Assembly (NCBI GenBank): GCA_017590115.1
Contig: JAGGNK010012559.1
Span: forward strand, 1,967,236-2,031,235
Direction: 5' to 3'
Source of the DNA: Montifringilla adamsi
Taxonomy: Eukaryota > Chordata > Aves > Passeriformes > Passeridae
Length of the DNA stretch: 64,000 nucleotides
The notes under the pieces were generated by a model. That model was not told the DNA's origin and did not search any database. It saw only the letters and a program-made list of their open reading frames with translations. Below are positions 1-10,135 of this stretch, in pieces. The first letter of the stretch is position 1, and every line of letters starts with the position of its first letter. The position numbers and the translations under genes are program-made.

Positions 1-822
1 TCCCCTCCCCTCCTGTATTTTGGTTTTCTCTCTGCTCTCCTGGGCTCCAGGAGTCCCTGCTGCCCTGCTCCCGTTCCCTGCCATCCCCACCAGCACCAGA
101 GGTGTCTTCCAGCACCTTCCACCTCCACAGCCATCCCAGTGGGACACAGCACTGGCAGCCCCCGGTGCCCACACCCAGCCACTTTGGGATCTCCCCCGCT
201 TAACTCTGGCCTTCACAATTCAATTCCCCCCCGAAGGCCCGGGCTGCCGGCGCTGTCCCTGCCCAGCCGGGCTGGCAGAGCCCCAGCGGCTCCTCCTCAG
301 CGTGGCTGCCTTCCCGGAGCACAGCCTGAGCGCGCTGCTTCACGAGGCTGCTGCAGCAGGATCCAGGAGTAAAGCCCCGGTTGCAGGGCCAGCGTGTTTG
401 AGAGGGGCCATCTGGCCGGGCTCGGCATCCAAGCCCAATTTGCTGGATGGTTTTGAAGGTCACTGAGCAGGGATTGAAGGCGCTTCCATATTTTCTCATC
501 TAAATAATGGCATTTCCAAGGGAGGGAGCAGGAGCACATGCTGGGAGGAAGGATCTGGAGGTTAATCTCACACTCTGTGCCCAAAAGGGAGGAGAGCAGG
601 ACCCAGGAGCACAGGCAGAGGTACAGACACAAGTGTAGCGCACATGGACACTTGCTGACATCCATGGGTTCACGTGTGCCCACACTGTCTGTGCACACAC
701 ACACAATGCTCCATGGAGCACTCACACACACCTGCCCTGAGGACAGAGCTCTCCCAGCTGGGACAGGCTCCATCCCCAGCCAGGATGTCCTGCTTGTCAC
801 CCCCAGGCACCCCTGCTCTGAC
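1..822. other. unassigned GC-rich single-copy DNA
   Basis: No gene, repeat family or RNA is recognised here. The stretch from about 200 to 460 is richer in CpG than its surroundings. Open frames cross it on both strands, but they have low-complexity Pro/Ala/Ser/Cys-rich translations, lack splice-bounded structure and resemble no protein I know. A short CA/GT-rich patch lies near 620-730. Confidence 0.5.
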
Positions 823-1005
823 AAGAGCTGGATTCCCTCTGGAAGCAGAATCAGGCACCCTCTGGAAGCAGAGACCTCCTGTCCCTGGGCTCCAAGAGAG
901 CACGTTGTGCCCCACAGCGGCCAGGAGCAGGACAGGAACATCCCAAATCCTGCAAGGCCTCCAAAAACCCCTCATTCCAAACCTTGCCATGCCTTTCCAT
1001 GGCCA
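823..1005. repeat. dispersed repeat of unknown family, copy 1
   Basis: This segment closely matches 4985-5160 in the same orientation. Shared landmarks in the same order are 'cctctggaagcagaatca', a second 'cctctggaagcagag', 'tgtccctgggct', 'gccaggagcaggacaggaac' and 'cattccaaaccttgccatgc'. Differences are scattered substitutions plus small indels, as expected of an interspersed repeat or an old duplication. It is neither the CR1 3' end nor one of the LTR families in this window. The family is unknown to me; it could be an internal part of an endogenous retrovirus or a local duplication. Confidence 0.65.
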
Positions 1006-1880
1006 TCCAGCCTCATCCTACTCTGCACAATCTGTGATGCAGCACCCAGCACCCATCTGCAGTGCTCAGGACCTTCTCTCAGCCACACTGACCCCTGCAA
1101 GGGGACAGCCAGCCCTGTGGTCACTCAGACAGGACCAAGGTTCCCTGTTGCTTCCCTAGAGAGCCCTGGAGGAGAGCATTGGGCTGCCTCTGCTCCTCGG
1201 CACTGGCCAGGTGCCACATTGTGCCAGCCACAGCCAGCCCGTCCCCCTGTGCCCCTTGGAGAGAAAGTCTCCAGGCAGGGATGGAGCATCTGCAGAAGGC
1301 AGAAATGCCAATTTCCATGGTGGGAGAATGTGGTGACCATCAGTGTGTGGGGTGAGGAGTGGGGGAAGATGTGGGGACAATGTGAGCATGGTCAGGGTCT
1401 GGCCATTTTCAGGCATTTCCCAGTGACACGTTGCTGCAAGGGGCAGGTTGCTGCCACCAGAGGCTCAAACCTGGCTCCTGCAGTGACCCAGGGAGTCTCA
1501 CCCAGCCACAGCACCAGAGCCAGGTGGGTCTGACACCCCCGAGGTGACAGAGAGCTGACAGCATCCCTGTACCAGCACTGCACAGGACCCAGGACAGCAG
1601 AGGGGAGGCTGGCCAGGGCCCTGCACTCCTGGCATCCTGCAGTGGGTTCATGCCCCATTCCCTGGGCAGCCCTGCTGGGAGAGCAGGAGCTCCTGGCAGG
1701 ACAGGGCATGGATGGGGGAGTCCTTCCACAGGCAAGGATGCAGCCAGCGAGGCCATGGCCCCAGGAAAGCCCACAGAGGGGACAGGCCTGAGCTGGGGAC
1801 AGAGAGGGCTGGGTGTGGGAGGTCTGGGGGTCTCCCAGGGCCTCAGGACCCCTGTGTGGAGCAGAGGCTGAGTTCAATGT
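1006..1880. other. unassigned single-copy DNA
   Basis: Ordinary GC-rich sequence with no recognised coding exon, RNA or transposon. The frames open across it run on into the minisatellite that follows and are not supported as genes. Confidence 0.5.
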
Positions 1881-2193
1881 CAGGGACACCATGGCAGGGA
1901 CACACTCCATGGCAGGGACATGTTCCATGGCAGGGACCGGCTCCATGGCAAGGACACACTCAATGGCAGGGACAGGTTCCATGGCAGGGACAGGCTCCAT
2001 GGCAGAAACACCATGGCAGGGACATGTTCCATGGCAGGAACACACTCCATGGCAGGGACAGGTTCCATGGCAGGGACAGGCTCCATGGCAGAAACACCAT
2101 GGCAGGAACACCATGGCAGGGCCACACTCCATGGCAGGGACACGTTCCATGGCAGGTTCACCATGGCAGGGACACTTTCCATGGCAGGGACAG
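1881..2193. repeat. 18-bp minisatellite, core CCATGGCAGGGACA
   Basis: About seventeen tandem copies of an 18-bp unit of the form 'ttccatggcagggacagg', mixed with shorter 14-15 bp variants reading 'accatggcaggaac'. Because 18 bp is six codons, the array keeps several frames open on both strands and gives long artefactual peptides rich in HGRD, SMAG and PWQG motifs. Each unit carries an NcoI-like CCATGG palindrome. The short variants show that units have been lost or gained by unequal exchange or slippage. Confidence 0.95.
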
Positions 2194-2634
2194 CCCTGTG
2201 GCCCTTCACCTGCCCTGGGGTGTACAGCCCAGGCCTGCCTGCTGTTCAGAGAGGGGTTCTCCCCGCTGGGGCTGCCTCCAGCTCAGCCAACAGAGCTGAG
2301 CCCTGTATCCCGTGCCCAGGCTGGTCCCAACCATGCAGCCCGTGCCCACCTAGGCTGCTCTCTGCCCCTGTGCTGAGCTACTCCTTCACCTCCTTTTCCC
2401 CGTTGCATGGGCAGCCCGTGGGTGCTTTTTGGGAGTTTCTCCTCCATATCTGCCAGTGCTGTGGAACCCAGGCAGAGCTTCAGCAGCAGCAGTGCTGCTG
2501 GAGGTGTTTCTTACTTCCACACCTCACACCTGGGCTTGAGGCTTGGCTGGGGAGCATCCCTCACCTGCCAAAGCCCCAGCCTGGGGTCAGCAATGACCTC
2601 CCAGGGGAGCCCACTTTTCCCAGGGGGGCCAGGT
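2194..2634. other. unassigned DNA between minisatellite and LTR
   Basis: No gene or repeat recognised. Short CAG/CTG-rich patches occur near 2460-2510. Confidence 0.5.
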
Positions 2635-2835
2635 TGCCACATTTCACTTCACAGAGAAAAGCAAGGCACAATTCTTCCCAAGGATTTCTGGGATTCACAT
2701 CCTCTGAACCTCAGAGAAAGGAAAACTACATTTCTTATCTTATTTGCTGTGCCTGTGCTGAGCCAAAGTAGAATGCAATATGGAGATTGTTTACCCAGAG
2801 TGATGGGGTTTTGTTTCCTTGGCCTACCAGGGCCA

Positions 2836-2887
<52 letters not shown>

Positions 2888-3100
2888 AGGACTGTCATGA
2901 GAGTCACGGAGAGTCACGAGATGAGTGCAGCTCTGTGCACTTGTGTGCAGAGCGAGTGCTTGGCAGATTCAGTTTAAACGTAATGTATACAGTATACAAT
3001 AATATATTATAACAAAGTAATGAATTAGCCTTCTGATATCCATGGAGTCAGATGCCTCCTCATCCTTCTCTCCCCTCGCCGGGGCCGCCTTTGATTCGAC
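2635..3100 (+). mobile_element. solo LTR of endogenous retrovirus, GT-bearing subfamily (copy 1)
   Basis: Homologous to the copies at 35638-36000 (+) and about 46439-46857 (-). Conserved blocks in order: 'cttcacagagaaaagcaagg', 'tgctgtgcctgtg', 'gatggggttttgtttccttg', 'cctaccagggccaagagtgt', a GT microsatellite, 'gagtgcttggcagattcag', an A+T stretch, 'aagtaatgaattagccttct' and 'atggagtcagatg'. A TG start at 2635 fits the other copies; the 3' end near 3100 is less sure because the sequence runs into CpG-rich DNA. No gag, pol or env frame lies next to it, so it is a solo LTR. It may have supplied part of the sequence at the edge of the CpG-rich block that follows. Confidence 0.8.
2839..2886. 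repeat. (GT)24 microsatellite inside the LTR
   Basis: Twenty-four uninterrupted GT units at the same site that holds 7 units in the 35.6-kb copy and 14 in the 46.6-kb copy. Likely polymorphic in length. Confidence 0.98.
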
Positions 3101-3910
3101 AGCCAGGTGCTGCCTGCGGCGGGGGAGGCAGGGCAGGCCGGCCCGGCTGGGGCCCGGGGAGCGCAGCGAGCAGCGGGCGAGGCCGAGCTCAGCGCAGCCG
3201 GTGCCAGAGCCTGCCGGGAAGCCTTAGGCGGCTGCTCCCACCTCCGGAGCCTCGCCCCGCCGGGCAGGACACGCTCCATCCTCCAGCCAAGGCACCGGCA
3301 CAGGGGGCTGCGACCCCCGCGGGGCTGGGCGAGGGACGGGGAGGCCACAGACTGCGGCTCAGTGCTGTGGAAAACTACAGCTCCCTTTTTTTCTTCTTCT
3401 TTTTTTTTTTTTTTTTTAATAAGGGTGAGGTGGGTTTGTTTTTTTTCCCTTGTTTGTGCAGGTATTTGTCAGAGGATATTTTTAAACGAGCTGAAGTCAA
3501 GCAGCGCGCGATCCGAACGGCCTGTGCTCCAGCATTCCTGCGGCTCTGGCCAGCGGGGACCCGCTGCTGACCCGGCCGGAGAGGTCGGCCAGCCAGGACG
3601 TGCTGTTCCCGGCCTCTGCCCACGGGGAGGAGGAAACTCGGCGCTGTCCAAGAGTGCCGGAGGAGAGCTCGGCTCCCCGGGCGCTCCCTGCAGCATCCCT
3701 GCTCGGCCGCGCTCAGGGCGCCGCTCCCGGGACAGCCCCACAGGCCCCAGGGCCGGCCTGGCCCCCGGCCCGGCTCCGAGCCCGGCCCTGCTCAGCACCA
3801 GCTCCTCTCTGCACAGCTTTGCGAACAGCCCGGCCACGGCCCTCGGTCCCGCCCTGCCCGAGGGACGCGGTGGATGTGGTCACCTGCTCCCGGACAGTCT
3901 TGTGGGGAGG
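3052..3910. promoter_or_regulatory. CpG-island-like block, possible promoter
   Basis: From about 3060 to 3360 and again from about 3500 to 3900 the DNA is strongly GC-rich with dense CpG, for example the run from 3115 to 3200 and the one from 3710 to 3860. Elsewhere in the window CpG is sparse. Such density in vertebrate DNA usually marks an unmethylated promoter or a recently inserted GC-rich segment. A pyrimidine tract splits the block. Open frames through it are expected from base composition, and I recognise no first exon. A non-coding RNA start or an unannotated promoter is possible. Confidence 0.5.
3382..3417. repeat. pyrimidine tract with T18 run
   Basis: A C/T tract ending in an uninterrupted run of about 18 T (3400-3417) lies in the middle of the CpG-rich block. 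Read on the minus strand it is a poly-A run, but no polyadenylation signal or transcript-like sequence that would indicate a retrocopy was found beside it. Confidence 0.85.
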
Positions 3911-4534
3911 GGACAGCCGGGTCACTTCTGCTACTTGCTTTTTGCTTCCAGCAGTTCAGGCCCTCTGCCATCCTCAGCCCCTCCTCTCCTGCTTGCCTCA
4001 GTTTCCCCTAAGCCTGGTGTAGTTTACAAGAGTGCAGGGGGCATGGTAAGGTGGCTCTGCCCTTGTGCAGGACCCCGGGCTCCTCCTCACTCCAGCCCTG
4101 TGCACCAGCCCTGTGCAATCCCCCGATGGGTCCCTGGCACCGAGGCACAAGGAGATGTGCCCTGAGCATCCCACAGCCCAGGGAAGGGTCAGGAGGATCC
4201 AGGATTCCTGACCCAGCCTCTGGGAAGTGCTGCCTCCAGCCAGACTGGGATGGAATCCTTCTTGTTGGATTTGAGCCCGTGTTCCTCTCTCCACCCGCCC
4301 TTCTCCCACGCACAGGGCTGGTGGCCAGCAAATTCTGGGGTTATGGGCTCCAGCCAAGGGCCAGGAAATGTGGGTGCCATGGTCACCATGTCCTGCCCTG
4401 CCTGGGGCTCCTTCCAGGGGTGTAGCCATGGGGAAACCCTTCCTGGTTTGGGAGGGTGATGGAGTCACTGCCCTGCTGAGGTGGTCAGGATCATCCTGGA
4501 GTGACAGCACAGGGGAGCGGCTTCCAGCTGACAG
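3911..4534. other. unassigned single-copy DNA
   Basis: No gene, RNA or repeat family recognised. Confidence 0.5.
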
Positions 4535-4757
4535 AGTAGGTTTAGATGGGATATTGGGAGGAAATTCTTCATTGTGAGGGTGGTGAGGCCCTGGCACAGG
4601 GTGCCCAGAGAAGCTGTGACTGCTCCATCCCTGAAAGTGTCCAAGGCCAGATTGGATGGGGCTTGGAGCAGCCTGATTTATTGGAAGGTGTCCCTGCTTG
4701 TGGCAGGGGGTTGGAGATCCCTTTCAACCCAAGCCAGTCTGAGATTCTGTGATTCTA
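4535..4757 (+). mobile_element. CR1 LINE, 3'-terminal fragment
   Basis: The usual order of avian CR1 3' ends is present: 'aggaaattcttcattgtgag', 'ggtgaggccctggcacaggg', 'agaagctgtgactg', 'ggattggatggg'-type text, 'gaaggtgtccctgc' and 'ggcagggggttgg', ending in 'ctgtgattct' near 4757. The element is 5'-truncated, as most CR1 copies are, and has no coding capacity. Confidence 0.9.
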
Positions 4758-4984
4758 AGAACTTTTTAAGCACCAGCGAGTGTGGGATGACCTGTTTCTG
4801 TGCAGGGAAAATCTGGATTTAAACACTGCAGCATCACTGCCCCAGGATAAAGAGGGAGGAACTGGACTGCTGTGGACAAACTGGCTCAGCAGTTGAGATG
4901 GGAAGCTGTCAGGGAAAGCACATGCCAGAACCCCTGCCCCAGCATCCCCCTCAGCCTTTCCTGCCCTCTCCCGCACCTGGAAGA
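4758..4984. other. unassigned spacer
   Basis: Nothing recognised between the CR1 end and the dispersed repeat. Confidence 0.5.
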
Positions 4985-5160
4985 TGATCTTGCCCTGGAT
5001 TTCCTCTGGAAGCAGAATCAGAACCCCTCTGGAAGCAGAGCACTCTTGTCCCTGGGCTGCAAGAGAGTACTTTGTGCCCCACAGCAGCCAGGAGCAGGAC
5101 AGGAACATCCCAAATCCTGCCAGGCCCCTCATTCCAAACCTTGCCATGCCTTTCCACAGC
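4985..5160. repeat. dispersed repeat of unknown family, copy 2
   Basis: Partner of 823-1005, same orientation. It keeps the doubled 'cctctggaagcagag' motif and the 'gccaggagcaggacaggaac' core, but lacks about 10 bp ('ctccaaaaac' in the first copy) before 'cctcattccaaaccttgcc'. The copies lie about 4.2 kb apart. Sequence beyond both ends is unrelated, so the match has defined edges. Confidence 0.65.
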
Positions 5161-5403
5161 AGGGCAACATCCCCACTCCTACTCTTGACAGCAAACGGGC
5201 TGAACCACATCCTGTGCCTCCACCCCAACACCCACATGCTCTCTCATTTGTGTCAGACAGCTTCAGGATGGGAATCCACAGGAAAATCCCTCTCTGTGAC
5301 CAGGCTTGCTGTGAGCTGTGTCCTCACTCAGGGGAAGCAGCCAGGGCTCAGGCATGGGCAGCTCCCAGCTGGTGCCAAGAGGTCACTCATCCTGTCAGGG
5401 GAG

Positions 5404-5620
5404 AACCACAGAATCATTAAGGCTGGAAAAGACCTCCAAGACCATCAAGTCCCACCATGCCCACTGAACCATGTATCAAAGTGTCACATCTGCTGGGTTT
5501 TTGAGCTCTTCCAGGGATGGTGACTCCACCCTGCTCATCCTGTGCTAGTTCCTGACCACTCTTACAGGGGAGAAACTTTTCCTAATATCCAACCTGACTG
5601 TCCTCTGGCATAACCTGAGA
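5404..5620 (-). mobile_element. CR1 LINE, 3'-terminal fragment
   Basis: On the plus strand it starts with 'accacagaatcattaaggct', then 'ggaaaagacctccaagacca' and 'ccactgaaccatgt', the mirror of a CR1 3' end, and continues with 'ttccagggatggtgactcca' and 'ttttcctaatatccaacctg'. Orientation is minus, with its 3' end at 5404. It is 5'-truncated and non-coding. Confidence 0.9.
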
Positions 5621-6825
5621 AGTGCCACATTTTTCTCACAAAAGGCAAAGCAAAAACCTACTAATTTCCCTATTCTCCCAATAGGATTGCTCTGACAGAG
5701 CCAATGCAGCCTTATTTGGGGTTCCTGGCCCAGCCAAGGAGGAGCCCCACACCACAGGCACTGTTCTCTTCCTTTGCAATGCATTTCACAGCTCTGTGAT
5801 GTCCCTACAGTAGGACCTGCCCCACTCCCAGGGGATCCCAGGAACTGATGGATCCAAATGGTGAGCACTGGGAACAAGATGTCCTGCAGGTCCTCTGCTG
5901 CATGGTCTGAGGGTTCCAGAGACTCAGAGGGCTCTGAAGGAGAGCAGTGGGGATCTCCACAGGCACCCACAGGCCTTTGGCATGTGTAGAACACCAGAGG
6001 AAGGCACCAAGGGGTTGTACCTGCTGCGGGTGGCATCCAAACCCCCAGACAGGGACAGTAAGCGCCCTGTACTGTGCTCCACCCTGCAGAGCTCTGCACA
6101 GACCCCCGTCTGCAGCTCTGTGAGACTCCCAGGGGTTTGCTGCCAGGCTCAGCAGAGTTACAGGAGCCCAGTTTGTGCTGGCTCAGGGGGCATTGGCACT
6201 GGGGCTCCCATGGCAGCCATGGGTGTGGGACAGCGAGGAGGGGGCAAGCATTCACCCTCTACAGCCGCTGCTGAAATCCCAGCAATAAATTAGCTCTAAA
6301 TTAGCGCTAAATTGATGACAAGGGCTGTTTAGTGGCCCCCTGGCCCATCCCTTTCAGCTGCTGCAGGCAGAGTCCTGGCAGTACCTGCGGAACCATGCAG
6401 CAAACACTGCCCAAAGCTCTTTCACTGCAGTTTTAGTCCTGGCCACCACCATGGGCACCGTCCCTTGGGTGCAATGTCAGTGGTGGCAGACACCTCTGAG
6501 GAGGCACAAAAGGGTTGGGAAGCTCTTTAAGTAGCTCTTCCAGCACTCTTTCAGCAGTATCCCCCAGTAAACACCCCCAGCCCTGTGCTGGGAGCTGCCT
6601 GTTCGTGCCGGGATGTGCTGGCCCCATGCCTGGGGACAGGAGGGTGGTGCTGCACTTTCTCTGCCACAGAGCAGCTGCAGCCAAGCTGATTTCCCCACAC
6701 TGACATCTCCACCCTGCGTGGTGCTGCCTCCTCACACTTCCCCAGGGTGTTTTTTCAGGGGGGTGGCAGGTGCTGTGGTTTTGGTGCTGGCCCAGAGAGG
6801 ACAAATGATCTCTCTGGGCTGTCAG
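5621..6825. other. unassigned single-copy DNA
   Basis: About 1.2 kb with no recognised exon, RNA or transposon. A small A+T patch with repeated 'taaattagc' sits at 6285-6312. Confidence 0.5.
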
Positions 6826-7130
6826 AGAACACCCTGAGATGGAAAGGACCCACAGAGATCATGGTTTGCAACCCCTGTCCCTGCCCAGACCCCCCAACAA
6901 CCCCACCCTGGGCATCCCTGGAGCTCTGGCAGCCTCGGGGCTGTGCCCATTCCCTGGAGAGCCTGGGCAGTGCCAGCACCCTCTGGGGGAAGAACCTTGC
7001 CCTGATCTGCAGCCTGAGCTGCCCTGGCCCAGCTCCAGCCGTGCCCTGGCTGCTGTCCCTGTCCCAGAGCAGAGATCAGAGCAGCCCCTCCACTGACCCT
7101 CAGGAGGAGCTCTAAGAAAGCTGTCACCTC
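6826..7130 (-). mobile_element. CR1 LINE fragment
   Basis: On the plus strand it starts 'agaacaccctgagatggaaa', then 'ggacccacagagatcatgg', 'accccaccctgggcatccct', 'gggggaagaaccttgccctg' and 'cagcctgagctgccctggcc'. This is a GC-rich avian CR1 3' region in minus orientation. The copy at 8293-8550 (+) and the one at 27027-27460 (-) belong to the same subfamily. Confidence 0.88.
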
Positions 7131-7424
7131 CTCTGGAAGTGGCATTGATACCTTTGGTTGCTGCTCTGTCCATCCAGCCTCCAGCACAGTGCTTTCAGCT
7201 CTCTCCTGCCTGGATTTCCATCAGTTGCCCTCAGGATCTCCCATTTGGCTCTCTGTAGCTCTGTCCTCATCTGCACACAGTGAGAGGCCACTCCTGGAGA
7301 CCCAGACCACGGGGCTGGAGGTGCTGAGCAGAGTTCAAATCTCCCTCCACTCACACTCATTGATACAGCTGGATACCTCATGTGGGCATGGGGCTTTCAG
7401 CAGAGCAGGGGGAATCCAGAGGAG
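7131..7424. other. spacer, possibly decayed CR1
   Basis: Lies between two CR1 pieces. The first part (to about 7250) may be the upstream continuation of the minus-strand CR1, but similarity is too weak to claim. Confidence 0.4.
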
Positions 7425-7790
7425 GCCACATGTGCTGGAGTGTGTTCCACTGTGTGGAGAGGCTGAGGCAATGGGGTTTGCTCGGACTGGGGATGAGAAA
7501 GCATCAAGGGGGGACCTCCACAGCCATCTACAAGGAGATCACCAAGAAGGCAGAGCCAGGATCTCCACAGCTGTCCACAGCAGGAGGACAAAGGCAGCAG
7601 ACATGAACCAGAACAACTTTGTACTGAATATGGTGGGAGTATTTCACCGTGGGGAAGGTCAAACCTGGCAGCAAGTTGCTCAAAGAGGCTGTGCAGCCTC
7701 TGTCCTTGAAGGCCTTCAGGACCTGGCTGATCAGGGAAAAAATCCCTGAACAGGCTGGTCTCTTCCTGCTTTGGAGCAGGAAGAAGGTTG
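7425..7790 (+). mobile_element. CR1 LINE, degraded 3' region
   Basis: Order of landmarks fits CR1 in plus orientation: 'gtgtggagaggctgaggcaa', 'cacagccatctacaaggaga', 'gaccagaacaa'-like text, 'tgtgcagcctctgtccttga', 'ggccttcaggacctggctga' and 'ctgaacaggctggtctc'. It is missing the terminal repeat and is noticeably diverged, so it is older than the neighbouring copy at 8293. Confidence 0.7.
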
Positions 7791-7859
7791 AACGAGAGAC
7801 CTTCAGAGTCCTCCACTCTCAATTTTCCTGTTGTTTTGTGCTGCTGCAGGTGGGGTGGT

Positions 7860-8235
7860 ATTCTTTCTCTGTATAGTTTTTCCCTTATTATATCTTCTGT
7901 CTGAATTCCTTAAAAAGCCATTTCACTGTTGAAGGAATGTCTTGGGAATGGCTTTGCGCTTTCACTTCAGGAGCATTCGAGATTGTTTCCATTTTCTGGT
8001 GGCTTGGGGGATTTTTCACACCCATGATTGATAGCGTGCCACATGCAGCAGCTACACGAGCACTTAAGTTGCAAAGCAAAGCAACTCCAACCCACAGAAA
8101 TGCCACAAGTGACACAGTCCACAAAACTATAACTGTGCCTTCTTATCCATATTCAGGCTGCAGGGTATTTAATTACGAGATCCCAGATTATCAGCACGCA
8201 CTCCTGCCTGGTTCAGTGGAGGAGGAGTGATGTGT
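7860..8235. promoter_or_regulatory. A+T-rich non-repetitive block, possible conserved element
   Basis: Unlike the GC-rich surroundings, this block is A+T-richer, low in CpG, non-repetitive, and has clusters such as 'cccatgattgatagcgtg' (HOX/PBX-like TGATTGAT) and 'gtatttaattacgag' (homeodomain core TAATTA). That pattern is common in vertebrate conserved non-coding elements. Base composition and motif content are seen; conservation is inferred only. Confidence 0.3.
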
Positions 8236-8292
8236 CTGGAATGACAAAGCTGCTCAACACTTTCTTCTCCTTGGTGCTCCTTCAGTGAATCA

Positions 8293-8550
8293 CAGGATCC
8301 TGCACATCCAAACCTTGATAGGACCCGAGCTGGAGCTGGGCCAGGGAGGAGATCAGGGCAAGGTTCTTCCCCCAGAGGGTGCTGGCACTGCCCAGGCTCC
8401 CCAGGGAATGGGCACGGCCCCGAGGCTGCCAGAGCTCCAGGGATGCCCAGGGTGGGATTGGTGGGGGTCTGGGCAGGGACAGGGGTTGCAGTCCATGATC
8501 ATCCTGTGGGTCCTTCCAGCTCAGGATGTTCAATTCCTTCTGTCTAGTTC
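8293..8550 (+). mobile_element. CR1 LINE, 3'-terminal fragment
   Basis: Reverse-oriented relative of 6826-7130: it contains 'gagctgggccagggaggaga', 'caaggttcttcccccagagg', 'ggcacggccccgaggctgcc' and ends 'gtgggtccttccagctcagg' near 8530. The two CR1s form an inverted pair about 1.2 kb apart. Confidence 0.88.
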
Positions 8551-10035
8551 TATTCCACCCTTGTGCTGAGCCAGGCAGAAGGATCCTGTCACTCTTGGCG
8601 TAAGCAAGACAGGAACCCCCAGCTCTGTGCTGACAGGGGAAACCATCAAACATGTCAGAGTTATTTCTGCCTTCCTCCAAGCAGTCTCTGCTCATCCCAC
8701 CCCTGCTCCACCCTCCCATCTTCCTCTAGAAAATTTCCCTTTAACCCCAGGGACAGGTCCTGGGAAGCTCCTTGGCACAGAGGGCCAGGGCTGTAGGGCA
8801 GTGCTGGGTGTGGATGAGTGGGCAGGGGGACGCAGAGCCCCAGTGCTGGGTCAGCCCTGCGGAGCAGGGGGGTGCCCAGCACCTGCACAGCCTGGCACTG
8901 CCATCTCTTGGCCTCTGGGCTCACAGAGGGGACCCAGGGCAGCTGCAGCCGAGGGTCTGGGCCAGGCCCTGCTGTTCCCTGGGCAGAGCAGTGCCTGTCC
9001 CGGGGCAGAGCTGGCAGCGATGCCAGAGCTGTGCAGCTGCCTGGCACCCGCTCGCCATACGGGCATGCGTGGGAGCGTGGGACACACGTCCTGCTGCCTG
9101 GCACGGCGCCTGGCAGGCCAGCTCAGGGCAGGAGCCAGCTGTCTGCTCCGAGCCAGCAGCGGGCAGGGAGCTGGCTGCACTCCACTCGGCGGAGAGCAAT
9201 TGAAAAATCGCTGGAAGGCTTCCACTGAAGGGGAAAAAAAAAAAAAAAAAAAAAAAATGGTGTCACTGAAAACTTGTTTAGCCAAACGGGCTTCCCTGGC
9301 ACGAGGCTGGGGCCGGGCACCTCCCCACTTTGCCAGGGTCCTCGGTCCATGCCAGGTGGGCAGGCACAGGCAGGGAGCAGAGGGAGCTGGCACTGGCAGA
9401 GCTGTGGGATCCAGGCAGCTCCCCACAGCAGGGACAGGGACAGAGAGCCACAGGACAGCCTGCTCTGCCACTTATTGATTTTTATTTCTTTTTTATTAAG
9501 TGCAAGTGTTTCCTCTTGCTCAGCATCACCCTGGGAGCAAAGGTGGAGGAAGGGGAAGGCCCTTTCCAAGAGCTTCTCCCTTTCTGTGCACACACTACCT
9601 GTCCTGTCCTGTGTGCCCTGTATGCCCACCCTGCCCTGCCCACCTGCCCAGCTCAGTGAGAGCTCCTAGCCCCAGCAGGAAGCAGATAACTCACTGCTGG
9701 GCCCCCAGAATCACACACCCCCCTGGTTGGTTGACAGGTCCTTTCCAGGGTCCTTTCCAGGGGTCACCCAGCATGAGGACAGCCCCAGCTCCTGCTCTGT
9801 TCTGTGGGGCTCAGAGCCAGCCCAGCCCTTCAGGCTGCTGAGGATTGAGAATCTTCTCTTGATTGTCACTGGCTTGTCCCGACAGCAGCTGGGCTGGGTC
9901 CCTCTGTGAGGACCCACTGGGGTTTTTCTGTGTGCATGGAGAGTCTCCTACCCATTCCTTCATGTGGGACACCATGTCCTGGGGATGATCCCACACAAGG
10001 TGCTCAGGTGTCTTCTGAGGCCTGGAAAAACACCA
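8551..10035. other. unassigned single-copy DNA
   Basis: About 1.5 kb with no recognised exon. The part from about 8760 to 9200 is GC-rich, and long frames there have no recognisable domain. The only feature is the A run at 9234-9257. Confidence 0.5.
9234..9257. repeat. A24 homopolymer
   Basis: Twenty-four consecutive A residues following 'ccactgaagggg'. No AATAAA signal is seen just upstream and no target-site duplication is evident, so it is recorded as a homopolymer and not as a retrocopy tail. Confidence 0.95.
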
Positions 10036-10135
10036 GTATAGTTTTGGTAGCCCGATTCTGTAGCCCAATCTTACATAGCAATTCTATAGCCCAATTTTGT
10101 ACCCAGATTTTGTAGGCCAATTTTGTAGCCCAGTC
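10036..10135. repeat. short minisatellite, core ATTTTGTAGCCCA
   Basis: About six diverged copies of a 13-17 bp unit of the form 'attttgtagcccaat' in series, including 'attctgtagcccaat' and 'attctatagcccaat'. Unit length drifts, so this is an old or imperfect array. Confidence 0.8.

Noticed and set aside
538..1533. 331-codon plus-strand open frame
   Set aside because: Composition-driven frame in GC-rich DNA. It crosses the dispersed repeat at 823-1005, shows no domain and is low-complexity Pro/Ser/His/Cys.
1392..2771. Several 190-280 codon frames on both strands
   Set aside because: They run through the 18-bp minisatellite, whose unit is a multiple of three; the peptide repeats are artefacts.
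2635..3100. Target-site duplications for the LTRs at 2.6, 16.0, 25.2, 42.7, 53.5 and 62.0 kb
   Set aside because: Flanking bases were compared at the likely ends and no convincing direct repeat was found; only the 21.3-kb LTR shows one.
3107..4165. 352-codon plus-strand frame, the longest in the window
   Set aside because: Lies in the CpG-rich block, where stop codons are rare by composition, and crosses the T18 tract as a Phe run. No domain recognised.
9200..9257. Possible processed pseudogene tail (A24)
   Set aside because: No upstream polyadenylation signal, no recognisable parent gene and no flanking duplication.
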